Source of the DNA: Limibacterium fermenti
GTDB lineage: Bacteria > Bacteroidota > Bacteroidia > Bacteroidales > Dysgonomonadaceae
DNA: 64,000 bases
Assembly (NCBI RefSeq): GCF_041902845.1
Contig: NZ_CP159486.1
Location: 3,224,001-3,288,000 of the forward strand
Reading direction: 5' to 3'
Part shown: positions 36,614 to 45,916 of the stretch, one piece after another
Layout of the letters: each line of letters opens with the position of its first letter
Numbering within the stretch: position 1 is the stretch's first letter
Position numbers and translations under genes: made by a program
The notes under the pieces: model-generated
What the model was told of the DNA's origin: nothing
Databases searched by the model: none
What the model saw: only the letters and a program-made list of their open reading frames with translations

Positions 36614-36763
36614 TTATTCGCCCCCACTACAAGTTGTGGAAATAACAATGGCTCCAATTACAATATAACATACCGCTGTTATAATTCCAACCCCGCCTTC
36701 TGTTGCATAACCTTCATCTACAGTTTGCATACTGTCTAATTTCTCACTAAATAAATCATTCAT
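36614..36763 (-). CDS. Cassette C RiPP precursor peptide (double-Gly leader)
   Basis: 49 residues. The leader starts MNDLFSEKLDSMQTVDEGYA and ends in TEGG, a double-glycine cleavage site at residues 23-24. The predicted core of 25 residues begins VGIITAVCYIVIGAIV, is strongly hydrophobic with two Cys (32 and 45) and ends SGGE. It lies 34 bases after a SPASM radical SAM gene and is followed by a terminator, an arrangement typical of peptide-modification operons. Cys and aliphatic residues suit thioether or other radical SAM chemistry, but the modification is unknown. Leader removal would need the C39 exporter of cassette A or one of the local proteases. Confidence 0.8.
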   Translation of the reverse strand: MNDLFSEKLDSMQTVDEGYATEGGVGIITAVCYIVIGAIVISTTCSGGE

Positions 36764-36797
36764 GATGATAAAATTTAAAAAATTAATAATAAGTTAA

Positions 36798-38114
36798 TCA
36801 CACTATATCTAATGATAGATATATTTTTTTATCAATAAATTCTTTTTTAATCAAGTCTTCAATTACCAATTTTGTAGGTTGGAAACATTGTTGTTCCATA
36901 CATTTATACATCAGTTTATCTGTATAGCATCCTGTTTTGCAAATATCGATTAGATAACATTTTGAACATTGTTCATTATTCTCTTCCAAGCAATAAATCT
37001 TTTTAAGGTCCTGAGGTAAATTCAAGGGCAGAGTTAAAGAATCCAAAGACCCAATAACATATTCTTCATTCCCACACATTCTATAGCAAGGATATATCTT
37101 GCCATCTACATCAATTGTAATATTCCAGATACCTATTCCACACACGTTATAAATTTCCTTTTTAGTAATTTTTTCAAAAACTTTTGATTGTACTTCTTTT
37201 AAGTATCGATTATGTTTAAGATTAGCAATATATGATTTTCTATAGTCTTTCAAATCAAAAGCGTATCCTTCATGAGAATTAGGCATTACTGGTTTTAAAG
37301 AATAGTTGTATATTCCAACGTAGGAATTCAAATGGTTATAACAATTGTCAACATATTGAATAGTTTGATTTGTTAGTGTTCCGGAAAGGGAAACAAGAGA
37401 ACCGTATCCATTTGCTATGAAATTTTTTATCACTTTGTCCACAATAGCAAAGCTACCTTTACCGTTAGTGAATTTCCGATGCGTATCATGTGCTTCTTTA
37501 TTCCCATCAAGAGATATTTGAATCTTAAAATTGTTTCTAATGAGAAAATCTGTTTTTTCATTATTAATTAATGTCGCATTTGTTTTGATGCGATATTCTA
37601 CTTTTAACTCTTTACTATTAATATATGCTGCAACCTGTTTTAGTAATTTAAAATTAAGAAGTGGTTCTCCTCCGGTAAATATTATAACCCAATCTGTGCT
37701 ATTATCAGTAAAAAAAGTATCAATTGCTTTTTTTGCAATATCAAAAGACATATCTTCCAATTTTCGGTATTCACTATCTTCAAAACAATAAGAACATTTT
37801 AAGTTACATTTTCTAGTTACATTTAATGTTAAGGTACTTACTTTTTGAGATAAGTCAATTTGGATATATTCTTTATAAGTATCATCCACAAAAAACTTGT
37901 CTTTTACTTTGTTTAAACGCTGCTGAAATTCTTGAAAAACGGATAGCGGATATTTTTCTTTCAAAATAACCATAGAATTTTCAATATTATTCACTTCACA
38001 TAGTTGGATAAACTCAGACATAATATCAGATACCCGACAAAAGAAAGGTGGGGTCAAGAGTCCAATTATACGAATTCCTTTTTCTTGAATATACATTAAA
38101 TTCCTTAACTTCAT
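36798..38114 (-). CDS. Radical SAM/SPASM peptide maturase
   Basis: 438 residues. An N-terminal region of about 90 residues may recognise the leader. The radical SAM motif is KCNLKCSYC (Cys103, Cys107, Cys110), followed by the FTGGEPLLN segment. From about residue 325 a Cys-rich SPASM-type domain begins with CGIGIWNITIDVDGKIYPCY and continues through CSKCYLIDICKTGC and CMEQQC, which would hold auxiliary iron-sulfur clusters. Enzymes of this layout make thioether or carbon-carbon links in RiPPs. The precursor gene follows by 34 bases, so this is its most likely first modifier. Confidence 0.9.
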   Translation of the reverse strand: MKLRNLMYIQEKGIRIIGLLTPPFFCRVSDIMSEFIQLCEVNNIENSMVILKEKYPLSVFQEFQQRLNKVKDKFFVDDTYKEYIQIDLSQKVSTLTLNVTRKCNLKCSYCFEDSEYRKLEDMSFDIAKKAIDTFFTDNSTDWVIIFTGGEPLLNFKLLKQVAAYINSKELKVEYRIKTNATLINNEKTDFLIRNNFKIQISLDGNKEAHDTHRKFTNGKGSFAIVDKVIKNFIANGYGSLVSLSGTLTNQTIQYVDNCYNHLNSYVGIYNYSLKPVMPNSHEGYAFDLKDYRKSYIANLKHNRYLKEVQSKVFEKITKKEIYNVCGIGIWNITIDVDGKIYPCYRMCGNEEYVIGSLDSLTLPLNLPQDLKKIYCLEENNEQCSKCYLIDICKTGCYTDKLMYKCMEQQCFQPTKLVIEDLIKKEFIDKKIYLSLDIV

Positions 38115-38116
38115 GG

Positions 38117-39190
38117 TTATTTCTTTACTTTACTTTTTATTCCTATTCCACTTATTATTTCTGCATTTATTCCGTCAGATATTCCAATATCGACATATTT
38201 TTCTTTTAATTTGCCATTTATTAAGACATGAGTAAATGTTGAGTCATTCCGGAAACTCAAACTTGCTTCAGGAATAGCTATCACATCTTTCTTCTCCTTC
38301 AAGATAAACTCTGCCGTTGCATTAAAGCCGGAATAAATCCGTACACTATCAGGTAGTGTAAACACAGCTTCGATGTCATACTTCATTGTTCCTTGCTCCC
38401 AATAGCCTTTCGGCGATATTTTTCGAATTATAGCTTCTGTAGTGAAGCCTGGCATTGAAGTGGGTAAAACAGTCAATTTCAGACCTTTCTTTAGAGCCAA
38501 CACATCATTTTCAATAATTTTCCCTCTAAAAAGAAACGAGTCTAATCTCGCAATCAATGCAACGGTTGTACCATCTCTGAAGTTATTTCGCTCTACCACA
38601 GGTGTACCTTCTTCCAATGGTAAATCAATAAGGGTGCCATCGGCGGTAGCTACTACAACATTCGAAACGTTACTGGAGGGAATATAGCCTTCTTGCAATA
38701 GGCGTAACTGATTTCGGGCGTGTTCATATTGTTCTTTGCTAATTCGATAGGATTTCTCTATTTCCTCAAACTCAAATGGTGTAATAATACCTTTTTCATA
38801 TAGTTTCTTATCCCGCTCATAACTTAACCTATTCCTTTCAAATGTTATCTCGGTTGTTTTTAAATTCGTTTTTGCGTTTTCAATTTGTATGGGTTCTGAA
38901 AGAATTTTTATTTTGGCAATACGCTCTCCTTTTCGAATTCTATCACCTATGTTTACATAATATGTCTCTAAAATACCGGCAATAGCTGATTTTACTTCTA
39001 TCTCTTTAATGGGATATAAATTGCCGGAAATGACTTGTTTTTGAGTTATTGTCATGATTTGGGGAGAAATGGTCTGAGAAATAAGTCTCTGCTTCTCAGA
39101 TTGCTTCTCTGCAAAGAAAATGGCTCCTGCCCCCAAAATAAGAAATGAGAGAACCATGCTGATTATATGTGCCTTATTTTTCTTTGCCAT
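38117..39190 (-). CDS. MacA/HlyD-type periplasmic adaptor
   Basis: 357 residues from ATG 39190 (MAKKNKAHIISMVLSFLILG); the longer frame upstream overlaps the permease gene and is not protein-like. An N-terminal anchor helix is followed by a biotinyl-lipoyl-like half (VKSAIAGILETYYVNIGDRI), a coiled-coil hairpin (about 115-190) and a beta-barrel domain. It should connect the MacB-like permease to the TolC channel. It is six bases downstream of the permease gene and three upstream of the SPASM gene. Confidence 0.9.
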   Translation of the reverse strand: MAKKNKAHIISMVLSFLILGAGAIFFAEKQSEKQRLISQTISPQIMTITQKQVISGNLYPIKEIEVKSAIAGILETYYVNIGDRIRKGERIAKIKILSEPIQIENAKTNLKTTEITFERNRLSYERDKKLYEKGIITPFEFEEIEKSYRISKEQYEHARNQLRLLQEGYIPSSNVSNVVVATADGTLIDLPLEEGTPVVERNNFRDGTTVALIARLDSFLFRGKIIENDVLALKKGLKLTVLPTSMPGFTTEAIIRKISPKGYWEQGTMKYDIEAVFTLPDSVRIYSGFNATAEFILKEKKDVIAIPEASLSFRNDSTFTHVLINGKLKEKYVDIGISDGINAEIISGIGIKSKVKK

Positions 39191-39195
39191 GTTTT

Positions 39196-40443
39196 TTAAA
39201 CAGCCTTGTTTAATGTTTCGACAGGCATAATTTCTGCTGCTTTTTGAGCAGGAAATAATCCGGCAAACACACCCGATAAAATCAACAGAATAAATGCAGG
39301 AAATACGATATGCCATCCAAGCGATGCACTTGCAAATATTTCTTGCTGCCCCGTTTGCAATGCCGAAACAATCCAATTATATATACCTATACCAATGTAC
39401 CCAAGGAATATCCCAATTAAACCAAACAACATAGTAATAATTAGAGCTTCATATATGATTAAAAATTTAATGCTTTCGGGTGTGGCACCCAAAGCTTTTC
39501 TAATACCAATCTCGGTTGTTCTTTCTTTTACAACAACCAACATAATATTAGTAATACTTATCATTCCTGTTAATAAGAAGCAAATGCCTAAGACCCAAAG
39601 AAAAATATCTATACCTTTAAAGAGACTATTAAATGCAGAAACCTGCAGTTGAACATTGTTTACATATAGAGCTCCTCTGTCGTTTTTATCAAATCCTATT
39701 TCTTGGGCGATAAAATTGCGTAATTCGTTTTCAAAGGTTTCAACTTTTGTTTTATGATGTAAAAGAGCGCCAAACGTATAAAAATCGTTGTTTAAATTAA
39801 AAGTATTCTGTAGGGTCACAATAGGTATATAAATACTATTTCGCTCCATCATACTGAAAATTGTCCCCGTTTTAATTATACCAACTACTTGAAAAAAAAC
39901 TCCATTTATACTAATTTGTTTCCCTATTGGATTCTGGTTCTTAAAAAGAGTTTCTTTTATTCTGTCTCCTATAACAACAACTCTTCTCTTCTGCTGATAA
40001 TCAAAATCATTTAAAAAGCGTCCTTCTTCTATTTCAAGCAATTTAATCGTATTGTAATTCTGATCAATTCCTTTTACATCAAAATTTCCACTAAGACCTT
40101 CAAAACGAACGGGATTTGCATTTTCCAAACTGATTTCAGAAGATATATATTGAACCTCACGGAATCTCTTTTTTAGTTTACCTTCAAGAGATTTGTCAAA
40201 ATGAACCCTGGAGCCGGATTGAACTCCTCCAATCTTTGCATGACTTACCCATTGACCGGTAATCCAGATGCTGTTTGAAGCGTATCCACTAAACATGGAT
40301 AGCATTCCGGAGCGAAAACCGTTTCCTGCACCCAATAATACAATTAATATAAACATTCCCCACGCAACACCAAAACCAGTAAGCATAGAGCGAACTTTAT
40401 GAACTTTTATTGAGGCTAATATTTCTTTTAAAACCTCCCTCAT
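39196..40443 (-). CDS. MacB/FtsX-type ABC exporter permease
   Basis: 415 residues: an N-terminal helix (VRSMLTGFGVAWGMFILIVL), a periplasmic MacB core domain (about 45-280) and three C-terminal helices with the family sequence VVKERTTEIGIRKALGATPE. It has no ATPase domain; the matching ATPase is encoded at 22608-23279. It is the first gene of the cassette C operon, with a promoter candidate at 40609. It probably exports the mature peptide or protects the producer. Confidence 0.9.
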   Translation of the reverse strand: MREVLKEILASIKVHKVRSMLTGFGVAWGMFILIVLLGAGNGFRSGMLSMFSGYASNSIWITGQWVSHAKIGGVQSGSRVHFDKSLEGKLKKRFREVQYISSEISLENANPVRFEGLSGNFDVKGIDQNYNTIKLLEIEEGRFLNDFDYQQKRRVVVIGDRIKETLFKNQNPIGKQISINGVFFQVVGIIKTGTIFSMMERNSIYIPIVTLQNTFNLNNDFYTFGALLHHKTKVETFENELRNFIAQEIGFDKNDRGALYVNNVQLQVSAFNSLFKGIDIFLWVLGICFLLTGMISITNIMLVVVKERTTEIGIRKALGATPESIKFLIIYEALIITMLFGLIGIFLGYIGIGIYNWIVSALQTGQQEIFASASLGWHIVFPAFILLILSGVFAGLFPAQKAAEIMPVETLNKAV

Positions 40444-40608
40444 CAGTATTTTAGCTTATGGTTTATAACGTTATTTATAAAAAGAGTAATTGTTCACTTT
40501 TAGTATTATATCAATGTTATTGCGTTTAATCGAAATCTATATCTTGTTGTCTGTATGTTTTGTCCAGCTATACTTCAGGGAAAATGAATAACTGATAGTA
40601 CTTCGTTA

Positions 40609-40616
40609 CAAAAGTA
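40609..40616 (-). promoter_or_regulatory. Candidate promoter of the cassette C operon
   Basis: On the minus strand TACTTTTG matches TAnnTTTG. The -33 region contains only GTTTAG-like bases. It lies 166 bases upstream of the permease start and just downstream of the terminator at 40687-40723, which makes it the natural start of the 20-kb operon. Confidence 0.5.
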
Positions 40617-40686
40617 TATAAAATAAATTACTAAACAGTAATTAAGTTAGTCTTTAACATTAAAATTTTTCTTTTTTAGAACAAAC

Positions 40687-40723
40687 AAAAAAACAGATTA
40701 AAGAAATTCTCTCTAATCTGTTT
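40687..40723 (-). terminator. Intrinsic terminator separating cassettes A and C
   Basis: On the minus strand AAACAGATTA (complement of 40714-40723) pairs with TAATCTGTTT (complement of 40691-40700) and runs into a T-rich tract. It follows the acyltransferase remnant and ends transcription from cassette A. Confidence 0.8.
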
Positions 40724-40755
40724 AAATAATGGATTGAAATGTAGTGGTTAAAGGA

Positions 40756-41130
40756 TTAATTACAAACAATATAATCTTCTTCCAGTAATTTGTTTTTAAT
40801 TATTATTTCAATTCCTGATTGATAAGAATTTGGAGTTAAATCTACCAGAGTGAATAGTTTCCCGAAATAGTTCTCTATACAATACTGAATAAGTGAATTG
40901 TAAGAATAAAACCCTAAATAAAGTTTTTGAACCAATGCTCCACACAAAGCCTTTGAATAATAGCTTGTTTGTCCAAGCATAATCAGCAACTTACAATATC
41001 CCAAGACTTTGAGTTTATATCGTTTAACCTTAATTTTTATCTACTTCTTCATAATTAACCCTTAAACATTATCGGAGGTATTAAGAAATTATCCTTCTCT
41101 AACACTACTAATCCTATTGAATGACTCATT
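40756..41130 (-). pseudogene. 3'-terminal remnant of the GNAT-like acyltransferase gene
   Basis: An open stretch of 82 codons (40756-41004) ends VCN and contains IMLGQTSYYSKALCGALVQK, nearly identical to residues near the C-terminus of the intact acyltransferase at 59951-61159. Upstream of it, to about 41130, degenerate nucleotide similarity to that gene continues without an open frame. It is a truncated copy, probably left by the duplication or insertion that placed cassette A here. No function is expected. Confidence 0.8.
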
Positions 41131-41191
41131 TATTGTTTATTTATCGCAATATTATAAATAATAAAAACTCAAAGAAGAACAATTGATAATC

Positions 41192-41680
41192 TCAATTTTT
41201 CACTTTTTTCACCACCCACATCATCACACTCTGTTTTTCAAGTAAAATTTTGCCTTGTACAGTTAAAGGTTTATCCAATAAAATGTTTTCAGATATATTA
41301 TCTATCGGGATAAGTGTAGCCGATTGCCACGCTTCTTGTCCGGAAAGTTTCACGTTATTCGAAATTTCTTCAATTCGGAATCGGGAGGGCAACGGCATCT
41401 CTGACCATGGGTTAAGACTTACTTCTGTAAACTTAGCTCTATTTTTTATTGCACTTCGCGGGATGCGAGCTGAGTAATGCAGTATACTGTCATCGGTTTG
41501 CGTTACCGTTATTTCCACACTTATGCTGGGTTGATACGGAATAAACGCCGAAACTCCCACAAGGACAAGCAGTGACAACCCGATAATAGCAATGCCATAG
41601 CGTAACAACACCGGCGGAACCTGCCCGATGATGTTACGGACTTTCTCGCTTCGGAGTTCTATGTGTTTTTGTCGTTCCAT
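41192..41680 (-). CDS. Short HlyD-like accessory protein of the C39 exporter
   Basis: 162 residues from ATG 41680 (MERQKHIELRSEKVRNIIGQ). The IELRSEKV start and the single membrane helix (YGIAIIGLSLLVLVGVSAFI) match the N-terminus of Bacteroidota HlyD adaptors that serve peptidase-containing exporters. The end (GKILLEKQSVMMWVVKKV) matches their C-terminus. The coiled-coil hairpin that would normally lie between is absent. It may be a short natural variant or an internally deleted adaptor. It starts three bases after the exporter gene stop. Confidence 0.65.
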   Translation of the reverse strand: MERQKHIELRSEKVRNIIGQVPPVLLRYGIAIIGLSLLVLVGVSAFIPYQPSISVEITVTQTDDSILHYSARIPRSAIKNRAKFTEVSLNPWSEMPLPSRFRIEEISNNVKLSGQEAWQSATLIPIDNISENILLDKPLTVQGKILLEKQSVMMWVVKKVKN

Positions 41681-41682
41681 TT

Positions 41683-43884
41683 TCAATTTCCCAATTCCAA
41701 CTGATTTTTTACCAATTCATAATATTTCCCACGTTTTTGCGTAAGTTCTTCGTGTGTACCCACTTCGGCAATTTGTCCGGCATCGAGAACCACAATCTGG
41801 TCGGCATTTTTTACCGTGCTTAGCCGGTGGGCGACCACGATAACGGTTTTGTCTTGATAGAAATCCGCCAAATTCTCCACAATCGCCCTCTCGTTATTGG
41901 CATCCAAAGCATTGGTGGCCTCGTCCAAAAAGATAAACGGCGGATTTTTATACACGGCACGGGCAATTAAGATTCGTTGTCGTTGCCCCTGGCTCACGCC
42001 TTGTCCGTCTTGTCCGATTTGGGTGTTGTAACCGAGTGGCAACGCCTCAATATAATCGGCAATATTGGCTACTCGTGCTGCGTAGCGCAGTCGTTCCAAA
42101 TCTATCTCGTCGTCCGAGGGGGCGATGTTGCGGGCGATACTATCTGAAAAGAGATAACCTTCCTGCATCACGGCTCCGCACACCGTGCGCCACCAGTTGA
42201 GACTGAATTTTTCCAAATTCTCGTTTCCAATCTCTATTTTTCCCTCGTTGGGGGCGTAATAACCCAAAAGCAGTTTCAGAAGCGTGGTTTTCCCGCTTCC
42301 GCTTGCCCCCACAATGGCGGTTACTTTGCCCTGCGGAATATTCAGGTTGATATTGTTCAACACATAATCGGGGCGGGCACCGTCGTATTTGAAACAGAGA
42401 TTTTCGATTTTTACCGAACGATTTTCGGAGAGTTTCTCCACCGTGCGGTTTGCGTCTTCCTCGTTCTTTTGGGTATGGATCTCGTTCATACGGTCTAAGC
42501 TGATGTTTACATCCTGCCAGCTGTAGATAAAGTTCATCATTTGCTCTACCGGAGCGTTCAACTGTCCTATAATGTATTGAATAGCCAACATCATACCCAG
42601 TGTGAGGTTACCGCCGATGACGGCTGTTGCAGCCAACACGGTAATAATAATGTTCTTCAACTCGTTGATCAGGATACTTCCGGCTTCCTGATTTTGCTGC
42701 AACGAGAGCGACTGCATATTCACATCGAAAAGGTCGGCTTGTACATCTTCCCATTCCCAACGCTTGCGCTGTTCGCACCCTTGCAGTTTTATCTCCTGCA
42801 TTCCAGTAATAAGCTGATACACTACGTTTCTGTTTATTCCCTGTTGCTCGAAATACTTATAGTCCAATACCCTGCGTTTTTTCAAAAAAACCATTATCCA
42901 CAAGCCGTAGAGTATGCTTCCTGCAAGAAAAACCAAGAATATAGGCACGTTATAGACAAAAAGCACGATGCCGAAAATCACGAAACTGAACACCGAAAAG
43001 AGCATATTAAGCGTTTGCACCGTGAGGAAGTTTTCGATACGGCGGTGGTCTTCTATACGTTGCAGGAGGTCACCCGTGAGTTTGGTATCGAAAAACTTCA
43101 TGGGCAGTTTCATCAGCTTGATAAAGAAATCGGAAATCAGCGATATATTGATGCGCGTGCTGATGTGCAGCAGAATTTTCCGGCGGATAAAGTCGATGGC
43201 GGTACGGCTGAAAAGCAACATGGTTTGAGCTATCAAAATCAGCCACACAAAACCGATGTCTTTGCCCTGTATTCCTGTATCTACGATAGCTTGCGTGAGA
43301 AATGGAAATATCAATTGCAAAATGCTTCCCAAAAACAAGCCGAGGATAAGCTGCGTGAAAAACCGTTTGTATTTTACCAAGTATTTCCAAAGGAATTTCA
43401 GGCGGTTTTGACTCTTTACGGCATCGCCCTCTTGATCAAAAAACGCAGCTGTAGGTTCAAAAAGCAGGGCTACGCCTTTTTCTTCGCCACCAGTTTGGGT
43501 ACTAATCCAATTTTTGCAAAATTCTTCTTTGGAAAAGCGAATGCGACCTTTACCGGGGTCGGCTACATAGACTTCGTAGCCGTTTTTGCGTGTTTTCTTG
43601 ATATCATAGACCACCACAAAGTGCTCTTGTCGCCAATGCACGATGCACGGCAATAGGGCTTTTTCTGCTAGTTTTTCAAACGTGATGCGGCCGCCCATGG
43701 TGCGAAAACCGATGTTTTCGGCAGCACGGCTTATGCCGAGCATTGACACGCCTTCGCGACTGATATAGGAATTTGCCCGAAGATTATCAATGTTATACTC
43801 TTTGCCGTAATGTTTGGAAATCATACCTAGGCAGGCCGGACCGCAGTCCATAGAATCAAGTTGTTTTGTGAGAGGAAAATGCAT
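41683..43884 (-). CDS. C39 peptidase-containing ABC exporter (bacteriocin/RiPP)
   Basis: 733 residues. The N-terminal C39 domain has Cys14 in SMDCGPACLG, His88 in RQEHFVVVYD and Asp109 in VADPGKG, the catalytic triad that cuts after double Gly. A six-helix membrane domain (about 165-440) and an ATPase domain follow, with Walker A GASGSGKTT, signature VSQGQRQR and Walker B FIFLDEATNALD. It should cut and export the precursors of this region. It is visibly richer in G and C than the radical SAM and YcaO genes beside it, which suggests a different origin. No other C39 domain occurs in the window. Confidence 0.95.
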   Translation of the reverse strand: MHFPLTKQLDSMDCGPACLGMISKHYGKEYNIDNLRANSYISREGVSMLGISRAAENIGFRTMGGRITFEKLAEKALLPCIVHWRQEHFVVVYDIKKTRKNGYEVYVADPGKGRIRFSKEEFCKNWISTQTGGEEKGVALLFEPTAAFFDQEGDAVKSQNRLKFLWKYLVKYKRFFTQLILGLFLGSILQLIFPFLTQAIVDTGIQGKDIGFVWLILIAQTMLLFSRTAIDFIRRKILLHISTRINISLISDFFIKLMKLPMKFFDTKLTGDLLQRIEDHRRIENFLTVQTLNMLFSVFSFVIFGIVLFVYNVPIFLVFLAGSILYGLWIMVFLKKRRVLDYKYFEQQGINRNVVYQLITGMQEIKLQGCEQRKRWEWEDVQADLFDVNMQSLSLQQNQEAGSILINELKNIIITVLAATAVIGGNLTLGMMLAIQYIIGQLNAPVEQMMNFIYSWQDVNISLDRMNEIHTQKNEEDANRTVEKLSENRSVKIENLCFKYDGARPDYVLNNINLNIPQGKVTAIVGASGSGKTTLLKLLLGYYAPNEGKIEIGNENLEKFSLNWWRTVCGAVMQEGYLFSDSIARNIAPSDDEIDLERLRYAARVANIADYIEALPLGYNTQIGQDGQGVSQGQRQRILIARAVYKNPPFIFLDEATNALDANNERAIVENLADFYQDKTVIVVAHRLSTVKNADQIVVLDAGQIAEVGTHEELTQKRGKYYELVKNQLELGN

Positions 43885-43965
43885 CTACAATAGATTTTTA
43901 TTGTATGTCATCTGTTTATAAGTTTCATATTCAACAGCTATATTTAATTGTTTTGAAATAGTCTT

Positions 43966-45828
43966 TTAAACATTTTTACTTATAAAAATAATTGAAGTTA
44001 GATTTTCATCACCATCCATAATGAGTAGATCTTGGTCTATTAGCTCCTGAACACATGTTTCAAAATAATTAAAATCGACATTCTTTTTTTTATTAATTAA
44101 TGAATAAAGAGTTGTTTTATTTGATATGCATGTTTCTAATTCAAAAAATATTAAATAATACAATTTATCATCAAAAAACAACTCTTTGATCAATTTATTA
44201 TCTCTATATTCTTTATATAAAACTTCTAAAGTATCTGAATTAACTTTTACGGTATAGCTGTATTTTGTTCTTTTGTAATATCTCAACGCTCGACCAAAAA
44301 GATTCCAAAGAGGTTTTTCTGCTTTATTCAAGACAAAATCCATCAAAGAAAAACGATCAATGTCCGTTGTATATCTTTCACTTATCAATTGTTGTAATTC
44401 AGAAATACTCCAATCAAGTTCTTGATTCTTATTTTTTATTATTTTAAGATATTTTGAAAAATTCGCAACGCCAAGAGGTATGATCTCAAAACTGAACTCT
44501 TCTTCGGATAACAAGAATCTATATGAATGAAGATTATTGATGGATTCCATAATCATCTGATCTGTTTCATTAGGTGTGTCGATAATTATATTTGCGCCTT
44601 TTATTAAGATATTATTGTTAATGGCAGATTTAATAAAGAAAAAATTATCTATAATATTTTGCTTCTTATTAATATCTTTAAGAAGTTTATCAGATATTGA
44701 TTCTAATCCAACTTGGACACTATAAAAGCCAGCTAAGCTCATTTTTTTGATAGTTTCAAAACTAACCCCTTTAGATATAACTTCTGCCATTTTTATCGTA
44801 AAAAGAGGATATTCTTGTTTTAATTTTATCAATTGGTCTAAGAAATAATTAAATTCTACCATATCACTTCCTATAACATCGTTATCTGTAAAGAAAAAAT
44901 TATATGTATCATACTTTTTTATTAGTTGCTTAATCTCTTCTATCAGTAAAGTTGTTGACTTACATCTGAACTTATATCCTTGTGACAGATAACAGAAACT
45001 ACATTTATTCCAATTACAACCACGGCCTCTTTCAATTGGCAATAAAATTTCTTTTTGTTTAATAATATCCTTATAAACTTTAAAATAATCATCAAAATTA
45101 GGGATACAATAATCTGAATTAAAATCTACATAAGTCCTTAAATCACCATTACCTGATTTCATAAGAATATCATTATTCCCATTTCTATAAATAATTCTAG
45201 GGATTTGTTCAAATTTAAAATCGTTTCGTTTTATACTTTTCATTAACTCAACTAGTGGTATCTCTCCTTCTCCCCATATTGCAAAATCAAATTGTGAATT
45301 TAATTTCATGAAATTATATGCTGCTTCACTATTTGTCCATCCTCCTGAAATAATATTAACGTTAGGAAGAACCTTCTTAATATGATATGATAATAGTGCC
45401 GCTGGTGCCCATTGATGAAATTTTGAAGTAAAACCAATATTCAAAATGTTGTTATTATTAATATAGGCAATAGTTTCTTTAATAAAAACAAGATATTTAT
45501 TAAAAATATCTTGTTTTATTTCTTCAAATATTGATCTATCCGCTAGGAAAAGTTCTGGCCAGAAGCATCTAAAGTAATAATTGATATATTCTTCTTTTTC
45601 CGGATTTAGATTGTCAAGAAGTCCAAGGAAAGGTAATAATGCTTCAGTTTCTGTTGTATTTTCTTCTTTAAAGAAGACGTTATCTCTTTCATATAAAAAA
45701 TTTCCATAAAGTAGTTCACTTTGAAAGCCATGATGTTCTAAGTAACTTTTTAATATAGAAAAAGATGGAGATGGTATGTTCTTTGAAGAAGGGGGCATTA
45801 ATATGAAAAGAATATCAATATTTTTCAT
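43966..45828 (-). CDS. B12-type radical SAM protein, RiPP maturation (cassette A)
   Basis: 620 residues. The N-terminal 200 residues form a cobalamin-binding-like domain (NIISGGWTNSEAAYNF near 158-173; WGEGEIPLVELM near 185-196). The radical SAM cysteines are Cys271, Cys276 and Cys279 in GRGCNWNKCSFC, a CX4CX2C spacing rather than CX3CX2C. The gene lies between YcaO and the C39 exporter, downstream of the precursor 48004-48150. It may methylate or otherwise modify the peptide. Very AT-rich coding sequence. Confidence 0.85.
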   Translation of the reverse strand: MKNIDILFILMPPSSKNIPSPSFSILKSYLEHHGFQSELLYGNFLYERDNVFFKEENTTETEALLPFLGLLDNLNPEKEEYINYYFRCFWPELFLADRSIFEEIKQDIFNKYLVFIKETIAYINNNNILNIGFTSKFHQWAPAALLSYHIKKVLPNVNIISGGWTNSEAAYNFMKLNSQFDFAIWGEGEIPLVELMKSIKRNDFKFEQIPRIIYRNGNNDILMKSGNGDLRTYVDFNSDYCIPNFDDYFKVYKDIIKQKEILLPIERGRGCNWNKCSFCYLSQGYKFRCKSTTLLIEEIKQLIKKYDTYNFFFTDNDVIGSDMVEFNYFLDQLIKLKQEYPLFTIKMAEVISKGVSFETIKKMSLAGFYSVQVGLESISDKLLKDINKKQNIIDNFFFIKSAINNNILIKGANIIIDTPNETDQMIMESINNLHSYRFLLSEEEFSFEIIPLGVANFSKYLKIIKNKNQELDWSISELQQLISERYTTDIDRFSLMDFVLNKAEKPLWNLFGRALRYYKRTKYSYTVKVNSDTLEVLYKEYRDNKLIKELFFDDKLYYLIFFELETCISNKTTLYSLINKKKNVDFNYFETCVQELIDQDLLIMDGDENLTSIIFISKNV

Positions 45829-45916
45829 TTTTTATCTTTTAATTTGATTTTCTTCTACTTAAAAAAGGAGAAAAATCGGGGTTCTAGTGTCTTAAGACTA
45901 TAAAACCATAATTTAT

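Noticed and set aside
42541..43656. Long plus-strand open frame of 371 codons
   Set aside because: It is the antisense shadow of the C39 exporter gene, whose motifs are clear on the minus strand.
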